DNA from: Pseudomonas poae
GTDB lineage: Bacteria > Pseudomonadota > Gammaproteobacteria > Pseudomonadales > Pseudomonadaceae
Direction: 5' to 3'
NCBI GenBank assembly: GCA_004000515.1
Contig: CP034537.1
Coordinates: 6,593,501-6,657,500, forward strand
Length of the DNA stretch: 64,000 bases
The position numbers and the translations under genes are program-made. The notes beneath the pieces were generated by a model. That model did not search any database and was not told where the DNA came from. It was given only the letters and a program-made list of their open reading frames with translations. How positions within the stretch are numbered: the first letter of the stretch is position 1; the number at the start of each line of letters is the position of its first letter. Of the stretch, positions 39,705 through 49,234 are shown piece after piece.

Positions 39705-42536
39705 TTAAACAGTGAAAGCATCTTGCAGCAGTTTTTCCTGCTGCTCGGCGTGCATCGACGCATAACCACACGCAGGTGCAGCAGAAGCATCACGACCGGC
39801 GTACTCCAGGCCCAAGCCTTGCTTGTGGTTGCCGATGCTACGACGCAAGTGATGCTGGCTGCTGTACCACGCGCCCTGGTTCATCGGCTCTTCCTGGCAC
39901 CACACCACATTGGTGAGGTTGGTGTAAGGCGCGATGGCCTCCATCAGGTCGTCTTCCGGGAACGGGTAAAGCTGCTCGATACGCACGATGGCGATGTCTT
40001 CGCGGCCTTCGGCACGGCGTTTTTCCAGCAAGTCGTAGTAGACCTTGCCACTGCACAGGACCAGACGAGTCACTTTGGCCGCATCCAGCGTGTCGATTTC
40101 CGGGATCACGGTCTGGAACGAACCATCCGCCAGATCTTCCAGGGTCGAGATGGCCAATTTGTGACGCAGCAGCGATTTCGGAGTCAGCACTACCAGCGGC
40201 TTGCGCAGCGGGCGGATCACCTGACGACGCAGCAAGTGGTAGATCTGGGCCGGGGTAGTCGGTACGCACACCTGGATGTTGTGCTCGGCGCACAGCTGCA
40301 GGTAACGCTCCAGACGGGCCGAGGAGTGCTCCGGACCCTGACCTTCATAACCGTGTGGCAGCAACATGGTCAGACCGCACAGACGGCCCCACTTGTGCTC
40401 GCCGCTGGTGATGAACTGGTCGATAACCACCTGGGCACCGTTGGCGAAGTCGCCGAACTGGGCTTCCCAGATCACCAGCGCGTTTGGCGTAGTGGTCGAG
40501 TAGCCGTATTCGAACGCCAGTACGGCTTCTTCGGACAGGAACGAATCGTACAGGTCGAAACGTGGCTGGCCTTCGTACAGGTTCTGCAACGGGATGTAGG
40601 TGCCCGCGTCTTTCTGGTTGTGCAGCACAGCATGACGGTGCGAGAACGTACCACGGCCGATGTCCTGGCCGGTCATGCGGATCGGGTGACCTTCGAACGC
40701 CAGGGTCGCGTACGCCATGGTTTCGGCGTAACCCCAGTTGATCGGCAGGCCGCCGGCTTGCATCTTCTGACGGTCTTCGTAGATCTTCGCAACCTGGCGC
40801 TGAACCACGAAGCCTTCCGGAATTTCCAGCAGCTTGGCGGACAGTTCCTGCAGGGTCTTCAGATCGAACGAGGTGTCGTGACGCGCAGTCCAGGTGTGAC
40901 CCAGGTACGGACGCCAGTCAACGAACAGCTCTTTGTTCGGCTCTTTGACCAGGCTTTTTACTACATGCAGACCATTGTCCAGCGCGTTGCGGTATTCATC
41001 GATCTTCGCCTGAACACGCGCGTCGTCAACCACACCGGCCTTGGTCAGGCTTTCGGCGTACAGCTCACGGGTAGTGCGCTGCTTGGTGATCTGCTGGTAC
41101 ATCAACGGTTGGGTGCCGCTAGGCTCGTCCGCTTCGTTGTGACCGCGACGGCGGTAGCAAACCAGGTCGATGACCACATCACGCTTGAACTGCATGCGGT
41201 AGTCGATCGCGAGCTGGGTCACGAACAGTACGGCTTCCGGATCATCGCCATTCACATGGAGGATCGGCGCCTGGATCATCTTCGCAACGTCGGTGGCGTA
41301 CTCGGTGGAGCGCGCATCCAGCGGGTTGCTGATGGTGAAGCCAACCTGGTTGTTGATGACGATGTGAACGGTACCGCCGGTCTTGAAGCCGCGAGTCTGC
41401 GACATCTGGAACGTTTCCAGGACCACGCCTTGACCGGCGAATGCCGCGTCACCGTGGATGGAAATCGGCAGGACCTTTTCACCGGTAGTGTCGTTACGAC
41501 GATCCTGGCGAGCACGGACCGAACCCTCGACCACTGGAGAAACGATTTCCAGGTGGGATGGGTTGAAGGCCATGGCCAGGTGAACTTCACCGCCGGTGGT
41601 CATTACGTTGGACGAGAAGCCCTGGTGATATTTAACGTCACCCGAACCCAGTTCAACTTTCTTCTTGCCTTCGAATTCGTCGAACAGTTCACGCGGGTTC
41701 TTGCCGAAGGTGTTGACCAACACGTTCAGGCGACCACGGTGAGCCATGCCGATCACGATTTCCTTGGTGCCATAGGAACCGGAACGCTGGATCAGCTCGT
41801 CGAGCATCGGAATCAGGCTTTCGCCGCCTTCCAGGCCGAAACGCTTGGTGCCCGGGTATTTGGTACCCAGGTATTTTTCCAGGCCTTCGGCAGCTGTCAC
41901 GCGCTCAAGCAGGTGGCTGCGTACGTCTGCGGACAGAACCGGACGGCCACGTACGCCTTCCAGGCGATGCTGGAACCAGTGGCGTTGCTCGGAATCGGTG
42001 ATGTGCGTGAACTCAGCGCCAATGGTGCGGCAATATGTCTGCTGCAACGCTTCGTGAATTTCGCGTAGGCTCGCTTCCTCTTTGCCGATGAACAGGTCGC
42101 CGGCACGGAAGGTCGTATCAAGATCGGCATTGGTCAAGCCGTAATGATTGATCGACAGGTCAGCAGGTGCAGGACGCTTCCAGAGCCCCAGCGGGTCAAG
42201 CTGGGCCGCCTGGTGGCCGCGCATCCGATAGGCCTGGATCAGTCGCAGCACTTCAACTTGCTTCTTCTCGTGCTCACTGCTCACGCTACCGGCGGAAACC
42301 GGTTGGGCGCGGCGCTGGTTCTTTGCCAGCAGCACGAACTGATCGCGAATTGTTGCGTGCGATACATCGGTGGCAGCGTTGCCGTCTGAAGACAACGTCT
42401 GAAATTTGGTGCGCCATTCTTCTGGCACAGCGTTAGGGTCGTGCAGGTAGAGCTCATAAAGCTCTTCCACATAGGCAGCGTTACCACCTGAAAGATAGCC
42501 GCTGTTCCACATGCGCTGCATCACGCTTTCTTGCAT
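39705..42536 (-). CDS. sucA: 2-oxoglutarate dehydrogenase E1
   Basis: 943 residues, intact over 2.8 kb. N-terminal MWNSGYLSGGNAAYVEELYELYLHDPNAVP, then the thiamine diphosphate domain with GMAHRGRLNVLVN, GDAAFAGQGVV and NNQVGFTISNP, and the pyrimidine-binding part with RGTFSHRHAVLHNQ and MLLPHGYEGQGPEHSSARLER. Decarboxylates 2-oxoglutarate and passes succinyl to SucB. The frame opens with MQESVMQRM; the first Met is used, though the sixth codon Met is possible. Confidence 0.98.
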   Translation of the reverse strand: MQESVMQRMWNSGYLSGGNAAYVEELYELYLHDPNAVPEEWRTKFQTLSSDGNAATDVSHATIRDQFVLLAKNQRRAQPVSAGSVSSEHEKKQVEVLRLIQAYRMRGHQAAQLDPLGLWKRPAPADLSINHYGLTNADLDTTFRAGDLFIGKEEASLREIHEALQQTYCRTIGAEFTHITDSEQRHWFQHRLEGVRGRPVLSADVRSHLLERVTAAEGLEKYLGTKYPGTKRFGLEGGESLIPMLDELIQRSGSYGTKEIVIGMAHRGRLNVLVNTFGKNPRELFDEFEGKKKVELGSGDVKYHQGFSSNVMTTGGEVHLAMAFNPSHLEIVSPVVEGSVRARQDRRNDTTGEKVLPISIHGDAAFAGQGVVLETFQMSQTRGFKTGGTVHIVINNQVGFTISNPLDARSTEYATDVAKMIQAPILHVNGDDPEAVLFVTQLAIDYRMQFKRDVVIDLVCYRRRGHNEADEPSGTQPLMYQQITKQRTTRELYAESLTKAGVVDDARVQAKIDEYRNALDNGLHVVKSLVKEPNKELFVDWRPYLGHTWTARHDTSFDLKTLQELSAKLLEIPEGFVVQRQVAKIYEDRQKMQAGGLPINWGYAETMAYATLAFEGHPIRMTGQDIGRGTFSHRHAVLHNQKDAGTYIPLQNLYEGQPRFDLYDSFLSEEAVLAFEYGYSTTTPNALVIWEAQFGDFANGAQVVIDQFITSGEHKWGRLCGLTMLLPHGYEGQGPEHSSARLERYLQLCAEHNIQVCVPTTPAQIYHLLRRQVIRPLRKPLVVLTPKSLLRHKLAISTLEDLADGSFQTVIPEIDTLDAAKVTRLVLCSGKVYYDLLEKRRAEGREDIAIVRIEQLYPFPEDDLMEAIAPYTNLTNVVWCQEEPMNQGAWYSSQHHLRRSIGNHKQGLGLEYAGRDASAAPACGYASMHAEQQEKLLQDAFTV

Positions 42537-42642
42537 GCTTGGTCACCCTCGATTTGGGGACACCACCGGCGAAAACACCGAGTTTGCTTGCAAAAGGCCA
42601 AGTGCAGCGACCAAAACAAGCCACTTAGGATCACGCTGATAG

Positions 42643-42660
42643 TTCGGGTACCAACCCGAA
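42643..42660. promoter_or_regulatory. inverted repeat upstream of sucA
   Basis: TTCGGGT, ACCA, ACCCGAA: a perfect 7-bp inverted repeat about 107 bp before the sucA start, in the 262-bp sdhB-sucA spacer (42537-42798). Too short for certainty; could be an operator or a small RNA stem. No other gene was seen in this spacer. Confidence 0.35.
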
Positions 42661-42727
42661 TGCCCCTGCTTGTCTCATTTCTTCAAAATAAGAGCTGCGG
42701 CTTTGTAAGTCGCTGCTCAAGTTAAAA

Positions 42728-42757
42728 CTACGGCGCCGGTTGAAGCCTGCGCCGTAG
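42728..42757 (-). terminator. likely terminator between sdhB and sucA
   Basis: CTACGGCGC / GCGCCGTAG, a 9-bp perfect stem with a 12-base loop, 42 bp after the sdhB stop, followed on the minus strand by TTTTAA. This would separate sdhCDAB from sucAB at least partly and implies a promoter for sucA in the remaining spacer. Confidence 0.6.
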
Positions 42758-42798
42758 CATTTACGGGCACAACGGTCCTGCCTTTACTACAACGTCAG

Positions 42799-43503
42799 TT
42801 ACACGCCGCTCTGCAGCAGCATGTTACGGATGTGACCAATGGCCTTAGTCGGGTTCAGGCCTTTGGGACATACGTTGACGCAGTTCATGATCCCGCGGCA
42901 GCGGAATACGCTGAACGGGTCATCCAGCGAAGCCAGACGCTCGGATGTCTTGGTGTCACGGCTGTCTGCCAGGAAGCGGTACGCTTGCAGCAGGGCAGCT
43001 GGACCCAGGAACTTGTCCGGGTTCCACCAGAAGGATGGGCAAGAGGTCGAGCAGCAAGCGCACAGGATGCACTCGTACAGACCGTCAAGCTTCTCACGCT
43101 CTTCCGGAGACTGCAGACGCTCGATGGCCGGAGCCGGCGTGTCGTTCTGCAGGAACGGCTTAACTTTCTCGTATTGCTTGTAGAAGATGCTCATATCGAC
43201 GACTAGGTCACGGATAACCGGCAAACCTGGCAGTGGACGAACGATCAGCTTGTTGCCTTTAACCACGGCGGACAGCGGCGTGATGCACGCCAGGCCGTTT
43301 TTGCCGTTGATGTTCATGCCGTCGGAACCGCACACACCTTCACGGCAAGAGCGACGATACGAGAAACCTTCGTCCTGCTCTTTGATCAGTGCCAATACAT
43401 CCAGCACCATCAGGTCTTTACCACCGGTATCGACCTGGAATTCCTGCATGAACGGCGCAGCGTCCTGATCAGGGTTGTAGCGATAAACACTGACTTTCAA
43501 CAT
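42799..43503 (-). CDS. sdhB: succinate dehydrogenase iron-sulfur subunit
   Basis: 234 residues starting MLKVSVYRYNPDQDAAPFM (43503). [2Fe-2S] ligands in SCREGVCGSDGMNINGKNGLAC, and the 4Fe-4S and 3Fe-4S ligands in CILCACCSTSCPSFWWNP and CRGIMNCVNVCPKGLNP. Carries electrons from the SdhA flavin to quinone at the membrane. 11 bp after sdhA. Confidence 0.97.
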   Translation of the reverse strand: MLKVSVYRYNPDQDAAPFMQEFQVDTGGKDLMVLDVLALIKEQDEGFSYRRSCREGVCGSDGMNINGKNGLACITPLSAVVKGNKLIVRPLPGLPVIRDLVVDMSIFYKQYEKVKPFLQNDTPAPAIERLQSPEEREKLDGLYECILCACCSTSCPSFWWNPDKFLGPAALLQAYRFLADSRDTKTSERLASLDDPFSVFRCRGIMNCVNVCPKGLNPTKAIGHIRNMLLQSGV

Positions 43504-43514
43504 GGCAGCCACCC

Positions 43515-45287
43515 TTAGTAAGTCCGAATCTTCGGTTCAAACGTCGGAACCGTCTTCGGCGAGAAGTTCACGGCACGCTTGGTTACGCGCTTGTCACCCG
43601 GGAAGTACAGGGTGTGGCACAACCAGTTTTCGTCGTCGCGATCTTCAAAGTCTTCACGGGCGTGGGCACCACGGGATTCTTTACGAACCTCGGCAGCGAT
43701 TGCGGTCGCTTCGGCAACTTCCAGCAGGTTTTGCAGCTCAAGGGCTTCGATACGAGCGGTGTTGAACGCCTGGCTCTTATCGTTGATCTTGACGTTGGCG
43801 ATGCGCTTGCGCAGGTCAGCCAGCTGGGCAATACCCTTCTGCATGTATTCGCCGGTACGGAATACACCGAAGTAGTTCTGCATGCAGCTTTGCAGCTCGC
43901 GACGCAGGGTAGCCACGTCTTCGCCATCAGTGCGCTCGTTCAGAGCGTTCAGGCGCGCCAGGGCAGCTTCGATGTTGGCGTCGGTGGCGTCATCGTATTC
44001 GATGCCGTCGGTCAACGCTTTTCCAGGTGCAGGCCAGCAGCACGACCGAATACCACCAGGTCGAGCAGCGAGTTGCCGCCCAGACGGTTGGCACCGTGTA
44101 CCGACACGCAAGCCACTTCGCCTACAGCGAACAGACCGTGGATGATTTCGTCTTCGCCTTCGGCGTTCTGGGTGATCGCCTGACCATGAATGTTGGTCGG
44201 CACGCCGCCCATCATATAGTGGCAAGTCGGAACAACCGGAACCGGAGCAACCACCGGGTCAACGTGAGCAAAGGTCTTGGACAGCTCGCAGATACCAGGC
44301 AGGCGGCTGTGCAGTACTTCTTCGCCCAGGTGATCGAGCTTCAGCAGTACGTGGTCGCCATTCGGGCCGCAGCCGTTGCCGGCGATGATTTCCTTAACCA
44401 TCGAACGAGCAACAACGTCACGACCTGCCAGGTCTTTTCGCGTTCGGAGCATAACGCTCCATGAAACGCTCGCCGTGCTTGTTGATCAGGTAACCACCTT
44501 CACCACGGCAACCTTCGGTAACCAGTACACCAGCGCCGGCGATGCCAGTCGGGTGGAACTGCCACATTTCGATGTCTTGTACCGGTACGCCAGCACGCAA
44601 TGCCATGCCGACGCCGTCACCGGTGTTGATCAGGGCGTTGGTGGTCGACGCGTAGATACGGCCTGCACCGCCAGTCGCCAGAACAGTAGCCTTGGCGCGG
44701 ATGTAGGTGGTTTCACCGGTTTCGATGCAGATGGCGATCACACCGACGAACTCGCCTTGTGCGTTCTTCACCAGATCGACAGCGTAGTACTCGTTCAGGA
44801 ACGTGGTACCGGCTTTCAGGTTGCCCTGATAAAGGGTGTGCAGCAGCGCGTGACCGGTACGGTCGGAGGCCGCGCAAGTACGGGCAGCCTGGCCGCCTTT
44901 ACCGTAGTCTTTGGACTGACCGCCGAATGGACGCTGGTAGATACGGCCTTGTTCGGTACGGGAGAACGGCAGACCCATGTGGTCCAGCTCGAACACTGCA
45001 GCCGGGCCTTCCTGACACATGTACTCGATAGCGTCCTGGTCACCGATATAGTCGGAACCCTTGACGGTATCGTACATGTGCCAGCGCCAGTCATCGTTCG
45101 GGTCGGCGGAGGCGATGGCGCAGGTGATGCCACCCTGGGCCGATACGGTGTGGGAACGGGTCGGGAACACCTTGGTGATCACGGCAGTCTTGTGACCGCC
45201 CTGGGCCAGCTGCAGCGCAGCGCGCATGCCAGCACCGCCGCCACCAATAATGATGGCGTCGAATGAAATAGTTGGAATGTTAGCCAT
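43515..45287 (-). CDS. sdhA: succinate dehydrogenase flavoprotein subunit, two frameshifts
   Basis: About 590 residues after repair, as in homologues. FAD motif [18 protein letters not shown], the covalent-FAD His in [35 protein letters not shown], and the C-terminal [16 protein letters not shown]. Breaks: removing one A (T run 44435-44438 on the plus strand) joins YAPNAK to [11 protein letters not shown]; adding one A (run 44019-44022) joins AGLHLEK to [15 protein letters not shown]. Both are homopolymer changes in a respiratory gene, so probably errors. Membrane complex with sdhB, C and D. Confidence 0.95.
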
Positions 45288-45290
45288 GAA

Positions 45291-45659
45291 TCAGATACCC
45301 CAAAGAATCTGCACACCCCAGACGAAGTAAGCGAACATCGCGACGCCGCAGACTGCCTGGAAGAGAAAACGTACTGCAGTCGCGGACTTGCCCAGCGCCA
45401 TCGGCGTCAGGTAGTCGGTCGCGATGGTCCACATGCCAACCCAGGCGTGTGCGCCCAGGGCTACAAGGGCCAGCAGACTGAAGATTCGCATCGCATTGTG
45501 GGAAAACAGGCCGTGCCATTGCTCATAGCTAATGCCTGGATTTGCGACGAGGTATCCGATCAGGAAAATGAAATAAGCCGCGAGAACGACCGCAGACACA
45601 CGCTGTGCCATCCAGTCATAGAGGCCCGAACGCGAAAGGTTCGTAACGCTGGTTACCAT
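45291..45659 (-). CDS. sdhD: succinate dehydrogenase membrane anchor
   Basis: 122 residues from MVTSVTNLSRSGLYDWM (45659) with three hydrophobic helices: VVLAAYFIFLIGYLV, MRIFSLLALVALGAHAWVGMW and FLFQAVCGVAMFAYFVWGVQ. The His in LGAHAWVG is in the position of the haem or quinone ligand of the family. Overlaps sdhC by 7 bp. Confidence 0.93.
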   Translation of the reverse strand: MVTSVTNLSRSGLYDWMAQRVSAVVLAAYFIFLIGYLVANPGISYEQWHGLFSHNAMRIFSLLALVALGAHAWVGMWTIATDYLTPMALGKSATAVRFLFQAVCGVAMFAYFVWGVQILWGI

Positions 45660-46027
45660 ATCCAAACTCCTGCCAGAACGATCAGCACCACGGAAATGGC
45701 GATGATGATTTTCGAGCCCAGGCGGCCGCCTTCCAGCGTCTCACCGATACCCGCATCCATGATCAAGTGGCGCACACCGGCTACCAGGTGATACAGCAGA
45801 GCGGACAGGAGGCCCCATGCTACGAACTTGGCCAGCGGGCTGGTCAAGCATGCCTTCACCTCGGCGTATCCTTCCTCGGAACCCAGGGATTTGCTCAATG
45901 CATAAAGCATGATGCCCAAGCCCAGGAACAGGATGATGCCGGAAACACGGTGCAGGAACGACGTAACGCCGGTGATGGGGAGTTTGATGGTCCTTAGGTC
46001 TAGGTTTACAGGTCGTTGGCTATTCAC
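45653..46027 (-). CDS. sdhC: succinate dehydrogenase cytochrome b556 subunit
   Basis: 124 residues, three membrane helices. SFLHRVSGIILFLGLGIML has the quinone-site Ser/Arg region, and LLYHLVAGVRHLIMD contains the haem-ligand His. The start as read is a GTG (MNSQRPVNLDLRTIKLP). Directly upstream is an A7 run; with six A the frame would open at an earlier GTG as MKKAVNSQRPVNL, so the exact start is open. First gene of the sdh-suc operon. Confidence 0.93.
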   Translation of the reverse strand: MNSQRPVNLDLRTIKLPITGVTSFLHRVSGIILFLGLGIMLYALSKSLGSEEGYAEVKACLTSPLAKFVAWGLLSALLYHLVAGVRHLIMDAGIGETLEGGRLGSKIIIAISVVLIVLAGVWIW

Positions 46028-46162
46028 GGCTTTTTTTCACACTGAAGAGCCCCTAACAATCAGGGCAAAGTTGTTGGGGAGTGCACTGGTCAGGTAAGCA
46101 CCACCCAGGGAGTGCGACCCCCAATGAAAGCAAGCCCAAAAGCCCTTGGCGGTCGGTGGCCG

Positions 46163-46191
46163 AGTATAGACAGTTAGGTTACTAATGACAA
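46163..46191 (-). promoter_or_regulatory. sigma-70 promoter for sdhC
   Basis: On the minus strand TTGTCA, a 17-base spacer and TATACT. It implies a leader of about 130 bases before sdhC. The sdhC-gltA spacer (46028-46391, 364 bp) holds this and the gltA promoter, with no gene. Confidence 0.7.
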
Positions 46192-46305
46192 CGCGCTCAC
46201 CTCACCTTAATAGCTGATTGCGCTGGCGGGATAAAAGGCGTAAATGGCAGTCAATTTCGAGGAAAAAGTACGGTTAAAGCCTTCTGGTGCAAGACTTTAG
46301 GCAAA

Positions 46306-46333
46306 TTGACATCTGGATTTATATCAATATAGT
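46306..46333 (+). promoter_or_regulatory. sigma-70 promoter for gltA
   Basis: TTGACA, a 16-base spacer and TATAGT on the plus strand, about 60 bp before the gltA ATG; AGGAGG lies five bases before the ATG at 46392. Confidence 0.7.
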
Positions 46334-46391
46334 GGTGCGGGCCCTGCGTGGGGGGTCTGTCTGATGATTTGAAGCATAAATAGGAGGCCAC

Positions 46392-47681
46392 ATGGCTGAC
46401 AAAAAAGCGCAGTTGATCATCGAGGGCGCAGCCCCCGTCGAGCTGCCCATTTTAACCGGCACCGTTGGTCCCGATGTTATCGACGTACGGGGCCTGACGG
46501 CCACGGGCCGTTTCACATTCGACCCAGGCTTCATGTCGACCGCCTCTTGCGAGTCGAAGATCACCTATATCGATGGTGATAATGGCATTTTGCTGCATCG
46601 CGGTTACCCGATCGAGCAACTGGCCGAGAAATCGGACTACCTGGAAACCTGCTACCTGCTGCTAAATGGCGAATTGCCAACAGCCGAGCAGAAAGCCCAG
46701 TTCGTCAGCACCGTAAAGAACCACACCATGGTTCACGAGCAGTTGAAGACGTTCTTCAACGGCTTCCGTCGCGACGCCCACCCGATGGCCGTCATGTGCG
46801 GTGTGGTCGGCGCCCTGTCGGCCTTCTATCACGACTCCCTCGACATCAATAACCCGCAGCATCGCGAAATCTCCGCGATCCGCCTGGTTGCCAAGATGCC
46901 GACCCTGGCCGCAATGGTTTACAAGTACTCCATGGGCCAACCCATGATGTACCCGCGTAACGACCTGACGTACGCAGAAAACTTCCTGCACATGATGTTC
47001 AACACGCCGTGCGAGATCAAACCGATCAGCCCGACGCTTGCCAAGGCAATGGACCGGATCTTCATCCTCCACGCCGACCACGAACAAAACGCATCGACCT
47101 CTACCGTGCGCCTGGCAGGCTCGTCGGGTGCCAACCCGTTCGCCTGTATCGCCGCCGGCATCGCCGCACTGTGGGGCCCTGCCCACGGCGGTGCGAACGA
47201 AGCCGTATTGACCATGCTCGATGAAATCGGCGATGTCTCCAACATCGACAAGTTCATCGCCAAGGCCAAGGACAAGAACGATCCGTTCAAGTTGATGGGC
47301 TTCGGTCACCGGGTCTACAAGAACCGCGACCCACGCGCCACCGTCATGAAGCAGACCTGCGACGAAGTGTTGAAGGAACTGGGCATCAAGAACGATCCGC
47401 AGCTCGAACTGGCCATGCGCCTGGAAGAGATCGCCCTGACCGACCCGTACTTCATCGAACGCTCGCTGTACCCGAACGTCGACTTCTACTCGGGGATCAT
47501 CCTCAAGGCGATCGGCATTCCAACCAGCATGTTCACCGTGATCTTCGCCCTGGCGCGGACCGTGGGCTGGATCTCCCATTGGAAAGAAATGCTCTCCAGT
47601 CCGTACAAGATTGGCCGCCCGCGCCAGCTGTACACCGGCTACGAGTCGCGTGACATCACCAAGCTGGAAGATCGCAAGTAA
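46392..47681 (+). CDS. gltA: citrate synthase
   Basis: Condenses acetyl-CoA and oxaloacetate at the entry to the TCA cycle. 429 residues, the hexameric, NADH-sensitive type II size. [19 protein letters not shown] start, catalytic His in [45 protein letters not shown], and the Asp in the C-terminal [12 protein letters not shown]. Divergent from sdhC; ends at a clear terminator. Confidence 0.98.
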   Translation: MADKKAQLIIEGAAPVELPILTGTVGPDVIDVRGLTATGRFTFDPGFMSTASCESKITYIDGDNGILLHRGYPIEQLAEKSDYLETCYLLLNGELPTAEQKAQFVSTVKNHTMVHEQLKTFFNGFRRDAHPMAVMCGVVGALSAFYHDSLDINNPQHREISAIRLVAKMPTLAAMVYKYSMGQPMMYPRNDLTYAENFLHMMFNTPCEIKPISPTLAKAMDRIFILHADHEQNASTSTVRLAGSSGANPFACIAAGIAALWGPAHGGANEAVLTMLDEIGDVSNIDKFIAKAKDKNDPFKLMGFGHRVYKNRDPRATVMKQTCDEVLKELGIKNDPQLELAMRLEEIALTDPYFIERSLYPNVDFYSGIILKAIGIPTSMFTVIFALARTVGWISHWKEMLSSPYKIGRPRQLYTGYESRDITKLEDRK

Positions 47682-47700
47682 GCATTGCTTAGTTGCACTG

Positions 47701-47731
47701 AAAACGGCCTCCCTTAGTGGAGGCCGTTTTT
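47701..47731 (+). terminator. intrinsic terminator of gltA
   Basis: AAAACGGCCTCC, loop, GGAGGCCGTTTTT: 12-bp stem with a T run 19 bp after the gltA stop. Confidence 0.92.
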
Positions 47732-47823
47732 ATTTGTGCGCTTGTAGTGAGCGGGCTTGCCCCGGTACAGACCGGGGACATCGTTTACATTTCTAACCGG
47801 GGACATGGTTTACAGGTTATTAC

Positions 47824-47850
47824 GCATGATCAGGAGGTAACTGATCATGC
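47824..47850 (+). promoter_or_regulatory. hairpin enclosing the transposase ribosome site and start codon
   Basis: GCATGATCAG, GAGGTAA, CTGATCATGC: a perfect 10-bp inverted repeat. The Shine-Dalgarno AGGAGG lies at the top of the stem and in the loop, and the ATG start (47847-47849) lies in the closing arm. This would limit translation of the transposase, especially on read-through transcripts from gltA. Confidence 0.65.
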
Positions 47851-48971
47851 CCTGGAACCAAGAGTCTCCCATGGATCAACGAATCAAACTGGTCATCGAC
47901 TGGCTTTCTGGTGACTTCACCAAAAGCCAGTTAGCTCGGCGCTTCGGCGTCAGTCGGCCGACTGTAGATAAATGGATCTCCCGTCACGTTGAAGGAGATT
48001 TAAAGTCGTTGGCAGAGCTATCTCGACGACCCCATAACAGCCCAAACAAGACTGACGATGAGATCTTGGCTCGCATAGTGGCGATGAAAGAAGCCCACTA
48101 TGAATGGGGGCCGAAGAAGCTTGTCAGGCTATTAGGAATCGATGATTCGTCGGTCGCCTGGCCATCTCCAAGCACGGCAGGCCAATGGCTTGACCGTCTT
48201 GGGCTGGTCAAAAACGACGTTTCAAACGACGGCACAGTACCGGTCACAGGGAAATGCGCGAAGCCAACGAGCCCAACAATACGTGGTGCGCTGACTACAA
48301 AGGGCAGTTCAAGATGCTCAACGCCCATATGTGCTATCCCTTAACTGTTACAGACCATGCCTCTCGTATGATTTTTGGCGTGCAGAGCTCACTCCAGGAT
48401 CATGACCAAGCCTGTAAAACAAGCATTTGAGAGGCTTTTCCATGAGTACGGAATGCCTGAAGTCATTCGCTCTGACAACGGCGTTCCTTTTGCGTCTCCA
48501 GGCCTGGCAAGAATGTCCACACTGGCCGTTTGGTGGATCCGTTTGGGTATATATCCGGAGCGAACCATGCCGGGAAGACCGGACCAAAATGGCCGGCATG
48601 AACGGATGCATCGCAGTATGAAGTTGGAGCTGCCGATTGGGAAAAACCTGGTTGAGCAGCAGCTTTTTCTAGAGCACTTTCGACATGAATTCAATTACAT
48701 ACGCCCCCACGAGGCGCTCGGCATGAAGCGCCCAGGAGAGCTGTATGTGCCGTCTAATCGACCTTATCCAGGATGCTTGCCGGATGTGGAATATGCGGCG
48801 GAAATGAAAGTACGAAGCGTAAGGAAGAACGGCTCGATCATGTGGAAAGGAAAGTTGGTGTTTGTTAGCGAAGCGCTATCAGGAGAACGGATCGCGCTCA
48901 AGGAAGTTGAAGAAGATGTTTGGGATCTGTACCTGTGTGATTATCCCTGGGGAGGCTTGGACGAGGAATGA
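47847..48971 (+). pseudogene. IS481-family transposase, interrupted by two frameshifts
   Basis: The N-terminal part MPWNQESPMDQRIKLVI leads to a helix-turn-helix (KSQLARRFGVSRPTVDKW). The frame then breaks near 48210-48214, where one added A would give VKKRRFKRRHSTGHREM and the first catalytic Asp region NNTWCADYKGQFKML. A second break near 48381-48388 leads to KPVKQAFERLFHEYG, the second Asp in VIRSDNGVPF and the catalytic Glu in RPDQNGRHERMHRSM. All three DDE regions are thus present but in three frames. As the rest of the window has many homopolymer errors, it could be intact in the cell; as sequenced it is inactive. Confidence 0.85.
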
Positions 48972-49042
48972 GCCGCGTCCAAGCCTCAAATGTGTAAACG
49001 ATGTCTCCGGTTTCAGATGTAAAGGATGTCTACGGTTCTACA

Positions 49043-49159
49043 CCCGCGCTGGGTGGCGAAGCCGCCCCAACAAGGCAGCCGCGATACTTCAGAAAGACCG
49101 CGACGCCTGGATTTGGGGCGGCTTCGCCACCCAGCGCGGGGCAAGCCCGCTCACTACAA
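49043..49159. repeat. long REP-type palindrome, left arm split by the IS element
   Basis: The arms are 47742-47764 plus 49043-49068 (TTGTAGTGAGCGGGCTTGCC and CGCTGGGTGGCGAAGCCGCC) and 49115-49159 (the reverse complement of the joined sequence). Before insertion each arm was about 45 bp, longer than the other REPs in the window and of another sequence type, extended by the CGCTGGGTGGCGAAGCC segment. Confidence 0.8.
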
Positions 49160-49185
49160 CCAACCCTCACCCAGTATTCAGACAA

Positions 49186-49217
49186 AAAATGCCCCGGCTT
49201 TTCAACCGGGGCATTTT
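49186..49217 (-). terminator. intrinsic terminator after actP
   Basis: AAAATGCCCCGG, an 8-base loop, CCGGGGCATTTT: perfect 12-bp stem 18 bp after the actP stop on the minus strand. Confidence 0.9.
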
Positions 49218-49234
49218 CCTATCCAGCTACAACC

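Larger units (their letters stand above)
47765..49042 (+). mobile_element. IS481-family insertion sequence, about 1.28 kb, inserted in a REP palindrome
   Basis: Encodes a DDE integrase-type transposase (broken in two places). Both ends carry two copies of an imperfect 19-bp repeat 25 bp apart: ACCGGGGACATCGTTTACA and ACCGGGGACATGGTTTACA on the left (47771-47789, 47796-47814); inverted TGTAAACGATGTCTCCGGT and TGTAAAGGATGTCTACGGT on the right (48993-49011, 49018-49036). The 4-bp CCCG is found at 47761-47764 and 49043-49046, a probable target duplication; removing the element plus one copy rejoins the two parts of a REP arm. The exact left tip is uncertain by one or two bases (the right tip ends TCTACA, the left begins GTACAG). 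GC content is lower than in neighbouring genes, as expected of a mobile element. Confidence 0.85.

Noticed and set aside
39723..42068. A plus-strand open frame of about 780 codons opposite sucA
   Set aside because: Same reason: a shadow of sucA codon bias, with composition unlike a real protein (very rich in Arg, Gln, His and Val).
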